From positions 1,488,001 through 1,552,000 of the forward strand of contig CBDHHE010000001.1 in assembly GCA_965263335.1 (NCBI GenBank): a stretch of DNA of 64,000 nucleotides, given 5' to 3'. Both the position numbers and the translations under genes were made by a program. Shown piece after piece: positions 60,901-64,000 of this stretch (position 1 is its first letter; each line of letters starts with the position of its first letter). The notes beneath the pieces were generated by a model. The model was not told the origin of the DNA and searched no databases. It worked only from the letters and a program-made list of their open reading frames with translations. Source of the DNA: Thermohalobaculum sp965263335. Lineage in GTDB: Bacteria > Pseudomonadota > Alphaproteobacteria > Rhodobacterales > Rhodobacteraceae.

Positions 60901-61467
60901 ATGACAAATATGTTAATCGCCATCGGAACTAACATACCAGCCCCAAGATCTGACTTAGCGTCAACTCTCGACTTGGCTGTGGGTTTTCTAAACGCCACTA
61001 AGAACATAGATGTCGTCATCACCAGCAAGTTGTATCGGACCCCGGCGTTTCCACTCGGAGCGGGTCCTGACTTCTTGAATGGAGTTCTTATGATTCGAAC
61101 CGCCCTGGACCCACGGGAAGTTCTAAACAGGCTCCATGATGTCGAAAGAAGGCTCGGCCGTACCCGCCATGTTCGGTGGGAGCCGCGGGTGTGTGATCTG
61201 GATCTCCTTGCCGCCGGTGACCGCATCGAACCTGATGTTGAAACCGTGAAGCGCTGGATCGACCTCGAACCCGAGCAGGCCCGCACAGTGACACCTGAAA
61301 ACCTTATCCTGCCGCATCCGCGCCTGCACGAACGCAGCTTCGTGCTCGTGCCGCTCGCCGAAATCGCACCGGACTGGGTACATCCGATCCTCAATCGGAG
61401 CGCCACCGAACTCTGCGCTGACCTGCGATCTGAAGATCGTGCCGCAATTGTGCCCATCAATTCGTGA
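60901..61467 (+). CDS. folK: 2-amino-4-hydroxy-6-hydroxymethyldihydropteridine pyrophosphokinase
   Basis: FolK pyrophosphorylates the pterin precursor of folate. The 188-residue protein begins MLIAIGTNIPAPRSDL, has RTPAFPLGAGPDFLNGVLMI, RWEPRVCDLDLL with the Mg-binding DLD motif, and LPHPRLHERSFVLVPLAEIAP. Start could be ATG 60901 or ATG 60910. Usually folK is next to rpoZ in this group; here it is about 31 kb away. Confidence 0.94.
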   Translation: MTNMLIAIGTNIPAPRSDLASTLDLAVGFLNATKNIDVVITSKLYRTPAFPLGAGPDFLNGVLMIRTALDPREVLNRLHDVERRLGRTRHVRWEPRVCDLDLLAAGDRIEPDVETVKRWIDLEPEQARTVTPENLILPHPRLHERSFVLVPLAEIAPDWVHPILNRSATELCADLRSEDRAAIVPINS

Positions 61468-61554
61468 ATACTGCTCGCGCTGCGACCGGTCGGGGGGACC
61501 TGTCGCCTGGATATCTGACCCGGTGATGCGCCGGTCGAGACGTGGGGAAATTCG

Positions 61555-62802
61555 ATGGATGGGAACCCGATGCGGGAGTCGGAAGATATCCGCCCCGAAT
61601 ATGCCACCGATGGCAGTTCGCTTTTCTGGTTGGCGTTGCGTACGGCGCTATTCACGATCGTCACACTGGGACTCTACCGCTTCTGGATGGTCACCCGACT
61701 GCGCCGACACTACTGGAGTGCGATTCGCATCGACGGAGACCCGCTAGAGTATAACGGCACCGGGCTGGAAAAGTTCCTCGGTTTTCTCATCGCCATCGTT
61801 ATCTTAGCAGTTTATCTGGCTGTCGTGAATGTCGGATTGGCCTTCGCAGGCCTCACGAACTTCGACGATCCAGTACAACTTCAGATTGTGATCAACCTGT
61901 CGGTGCTTGCAACGCTGCCGCTGATCTACTTCGCCGTCTACCGCGCCCAGCGGTACATCCTCGCGCGCACAAGGTGGCGCGGCATCAGGTTTGGCATGGA
62001 TCAGGCAGCGTGGCGCTATACGGGATCCGCAATGCTGCTGACCCTCGTGACCATCTGCACGCTCGGCCTCGCCTATCCCTATCAGCACTTCCGGCTGACG
62101 AAGTTCAAGATCGACCGCACCTGGTTTGGCGATCTCCGCTTCAAGCAGGAGGGCAACTGGCGGCCGCTGCTGGGCTATTGGCTTTGGATCTACGCAATCG
62201 TGCTGGCCGGAGTTGTCAGCGGTGTGTTCCTGGCTATGGACCCCGAGAACCCGATGGCCGCTGCCATTGCTGGTATCGTGATCTCGTTCGGCTACCTCGC
62301 CGTTATCCTGTTGGCGCTTCGCTACAACGTTGCTGCGTTCCGGTATTTCTGGGAGCATCGCAAACTGAGCAGTGTGCGCTTCGTCAACGATATCGATACC
62401 GGCGAGGTCATCGGGATCACGATCGTCGGCTCCATGGCGGCAGGCTTCTGTGCCTTCCTCGTGGCTCTTGTTGCCATCGTGATCGCCGGACTGGTTTACT
62501 TGGGCGTGTTCGGGCTGGATGGGCTGGCAGCGCTTCAGACGCAAGCCGACGACCCCGCAGCGCTGGCGCAGGCAGCACCACTTCTACTGGCGATTGCCGG
62601 CGCCTATCTCATCGCAATCGCGTCAGGATTTGCCTTCAGCCAGATTTTCCTGATCCGCCCGATCCTGCGACGCAAGGTCGAAGGGATGCTGATTATCGGA
62701 GCCGAGGAGCTGACCACAAGCCGCCAGCGCGAGCACGACCACGCCACTGAAGCCGGCGGCTTTGCAGATGCGCTCGGCGTCGATGTCGGTGCAGGCTTCT
62801 GA
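61555..62802 (+). CDS. DUF898 (YjgN-like) membrane protein
   Basis: The 415-residue protein begins with a YjgN-type start (LFWLALRTALFTIVTLGLYRFWMVTRLRRHYW) and has about six to eight helices. The repeat of a G-L-Y-R-F-W/G-L-A-Y-P-Y-Q-HF pattern marks the two halves. An in-frame ATG at 61570 gives a slightly shorter form. Function unknown. The M48 protease start overlaps its stop by one base. Confidence 0.88.
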   Translation: MDGNPMRESEDIRPEYATDGSSLFWLALRTALFTIVTLGLYRFWMVTRLRRHYWSAIRIDGDPLEYNGTGLEKFLGFLIAIVILAVYLAVVNVGLAFAGLTNFDDPVQLQIVINLSVLATLPLIYFAVYRAQRYILARTRWRGIRFGMDQAAWRYTGSAMLLTLVTICTLGLAYPYQHFRLTKFKIDRTWFGDLRFKQEGNWRPLLGYWLWIYAIVLAGVVSGVFLAMDPENPMAAAIAGIVISFGYLAVILLALRYNVAAFRYFWEHRKLSSVRFVNDIDTGEVIGITIVGSMAAGFCAFLVALVAIVIAGLVYLGVFGLDGLAALQTQADDPAALAQAAPLLLAIAGAYLIAIASGFAFSQIFLIRPILRRKVEGMLIIGAEELTTSRQREHDHATEAGGFADALGVDVGAGF

Positions 62803-63932
62803 TGGGCGGCTCGGCCACAGCGAGATACTTCGACGGGCATTCAGCCCGACCAAGAGACGTGACGCTCGTGATCGGCGCGGACACCCTCGACATTGTGGAT
62901 GCGGCAGATCTCCAGACAGTGCACTGGCCGCTCCGCACGCTGCGCGCCCTCAGTGCACGCTCCGATGAGACGGTCCAGCTGACCCCAGACACGGACTCCG
63001 ACGAGCGTCTGGTTCTTTCAGACGCCGCGCTGATCGCCGCGCTCAGGAAGGCTTGCCCCGGGCTCTACCAGCGTCCGGTTCGTCCACGACGCCTGCGGCG
63101 CGCCATCCTGTGGACCGGCGCTGCTGCCGGCTCGATCGCGTTGATCCTGTTGGTGCTGGTGCCGATGCTGGCCGATCAACTGTCAGAATTCGTGCCGCCG
63201 GAACGTGAACAGGCCCTCGGCGATGCGGTCGCGGGTCAGTTGTCCCTGTTGCTGGCCGATCAAGACGGCGACGGCCCCGAGATCTGCACGGAGCGTGCCG
63301 GACAGCGTGCCCTGGACAAGATGACCGCCCGGCTCTCCGGCAACCTGGATCTGCCCTATGAACTGCGCGTTTCGGTCATCGACCATGGCTGGGTGAATGC
63401 GCTTGCGTTGCCCGGCGGGCGCGTTCTCATCTTTCGCGGCCTCATCGACGCTGCCGAAACCCCCGAAGAGGTTGCCGGCGTTCTGGCGCACGAAATCGGC
63501 CATGTCGTGCACCGTGATCCGACCCGTGGTGTGCTGCGCGCCGCCGGAACCGCGGGCATTATCGGCCTGCTGCTCGGTGACTTTTTCGGTGCGAGTATCA
63601 TGGCCGCAGCCTCGGATCACGTCCTAAACGCTCGCCATCAACGTGAGGCCGAACGCCTGGCAGACGAGAAGGCCTATGCTCTGCTGACCGATGCCGGATT
63701 GCCAACACGCCCCTTCGCAGGATTTTTCCGGAGGTTGCGTGCCGAGCATGGGGATACGCGCGGTGTGATGAAATACGTGGCGAGCCATCCAGGGCTCGGT
63801 GGCCGGGCGGATCGTGCCGACGCTGCGGACAGGATCGGCGAACGCAGGTTTTCACCTGTTCTGGCAGATCATGAATGGCTGGAGCTGTCTCTGATCTGCG
63901 TCAAGAGCATACCGGTGCGCGAACCGGAGTAG
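62802..63932 (+). CDS. M48 family membrane metallopeptidase
   Basis: The 376-residue protein has an N-terminal unknown domain (about 1-105), a membrane helix (about 107-128) and an M48 domain with VLAHEIGHVVHRDPTR (about 228-243; HExxH) and REAERLADEKAY (the third ligand Glu region). It likely acts on periplasmic or membrane proteins in quality control. Coupled to the DUF898 gene by TGATG. Confidence 0.9.
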   Translation: MGGSATARYFDGHSARPRDVTLVIGADTLDIVDAADLQTVHWPLRTLRALSARSDETVQLTPDTDSDERLVLSDAALIAALRKACPGLYQRPVRPRRLRRAILWTGAAAGSIALILLVLVPMLADQLSEFVPPEREQALGDAVAGQLSLLLADQDGDGPEICTERAGQRALDKMTARLSGNLDLPYELRVSVIDHGWVNALALPGGRVLIFRGLIDAAETPEEVAGVLAHEIGHVVHRDPTRGVLRAAGTAGIIGLLLGDFFGASIMAAASDHVLNARHQREAERLADEKAYALLTDAGLPTRPFAGFFRRLRAEHGDTRGVMKYVASHPGLGGRADRADAADRIGERRFSPVLADHEWLELSLICVKSIPVREPE

Positions 63933-63936
63933 CCCA

Positions 63937-64000
63937 TCACTCCAGCGCAAAAACGGCATCGGCCGCAATCGGCCCGCGGCAAACGGCCTTGCCCTGATCC
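63937..64000 (-). CDS. C-terminal tail of a minus-strand gene, cut by window edge
   Basis: A minus-strand frame enters at the right edge and ends at TGA 63939-63937. The visible tail reads DQGKAVCRGPIAADAVFALE. Twenty codons are too few to name the protein. It converges with the M48 gene, whose stop is four bases away. It could be a chance open frame. Confidence 0.4.
   Translation of the reverse strand, partial: DQGKAVCRGPIAADAVFALE

Overview
The window is GC-rich, densely coded chromosomal DNA from an alphaproteobacterium, most likely a Rhodobacterales (roseobacter-type) species. This is inferred from gene content: ccmI next to a TIGR02281 aspartic protease, DUF1289 and DUF1491 proteins, a TSUP/TIGR02186 pair, the run rpoZ-rsh-DUF2062-pdxJ-acpS-lepB-rnc-era-recO, a CtrA-type TTAA-N7-TTAAC site, and methylated-amine catabolic enzymes. 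No rRNA, tRNA, CRISPR array or insertion sequence was recognised.

Layout. 1-5 kb: an edge-truncated MATE exporter, then a tightly overlapping minus-strand operon encoding a cobalt-type nitrile hydratase/thiocyanate hydrolase-like enzyme whose beta subunit is split into two genes with a cupin gene between them, ending in a DMT transporter. Upstream lies an ECF sigma/anti-sigma pair. 5-17 kb: DUF4399 protein, DUF938 methyltransferase, infC (start codon appears to be ATC), a ureohydrolase with an altered metal motif, LysR, a two-gene biotin-dependent carboxylase fragment, an orphan sarcosine oxidase beta subunit, then ccmI-ruvX-DUF1289, a retropepsin-like protease, a PhyH-like protein and dusA. 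17.3-23.3 kb: an accessory island, mostly decayed, with a Zn-protease-like gene, remnants of a PP2C phosphatase, a nucleotidyltransferase and its HTH partner, an ArdC antirestriction protein, a prokaryotic Argonaute and a P-loop kinase. Several carry frameshifts, stops or deletions. 23.4-29 kb: ogt, a dimethylglycine/sarcosine dehydrogenase-like flavoprotein with a FAH-family hydratase, and an FkbM methyltransferase with an unknown partner. 29-40.6 kb: the conserved housekeeping cluster from rpoZ to recO (interrupted by a decayed methyltransferase between pdxJ and acpS), then TSUP/TIGR02186. 40.6-50.3 kb: a structured intergenic stretch ending in an intrinsic terminator, parC, thioesterase, small membrane proteins, a TauD dioxygenase, and a minus-strand set with an AGAT-like amidinotransferase, argE and a matrixin-type protease. 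50.5-57.1 kb: a complete dipeptide/oligopeptide ABC transporter operon followed by a ThiD-like kinase with altered active-site motifs. 57-64 kb: a Na+/H+ antiporter, SleB-type hydrolase, family-5 uracil-DNA glycosylase, NYN nuclease, folK, DUF898 membrane protein and an M48 protease.

Functional themes. Nitrogen and one-carbon substrates recur: nitrile or thiocyanate hydration, amidine hydrolysis and transfer, sarcosine/dimethylglycine oxidation and peptide import. The most unusual intact system is the split cobalt hydratase with its embedded cupin. The most unusual decayed region is the former defence/antirestriction island. All identifications come from reading the sequence and recalling family features; no database search was run.
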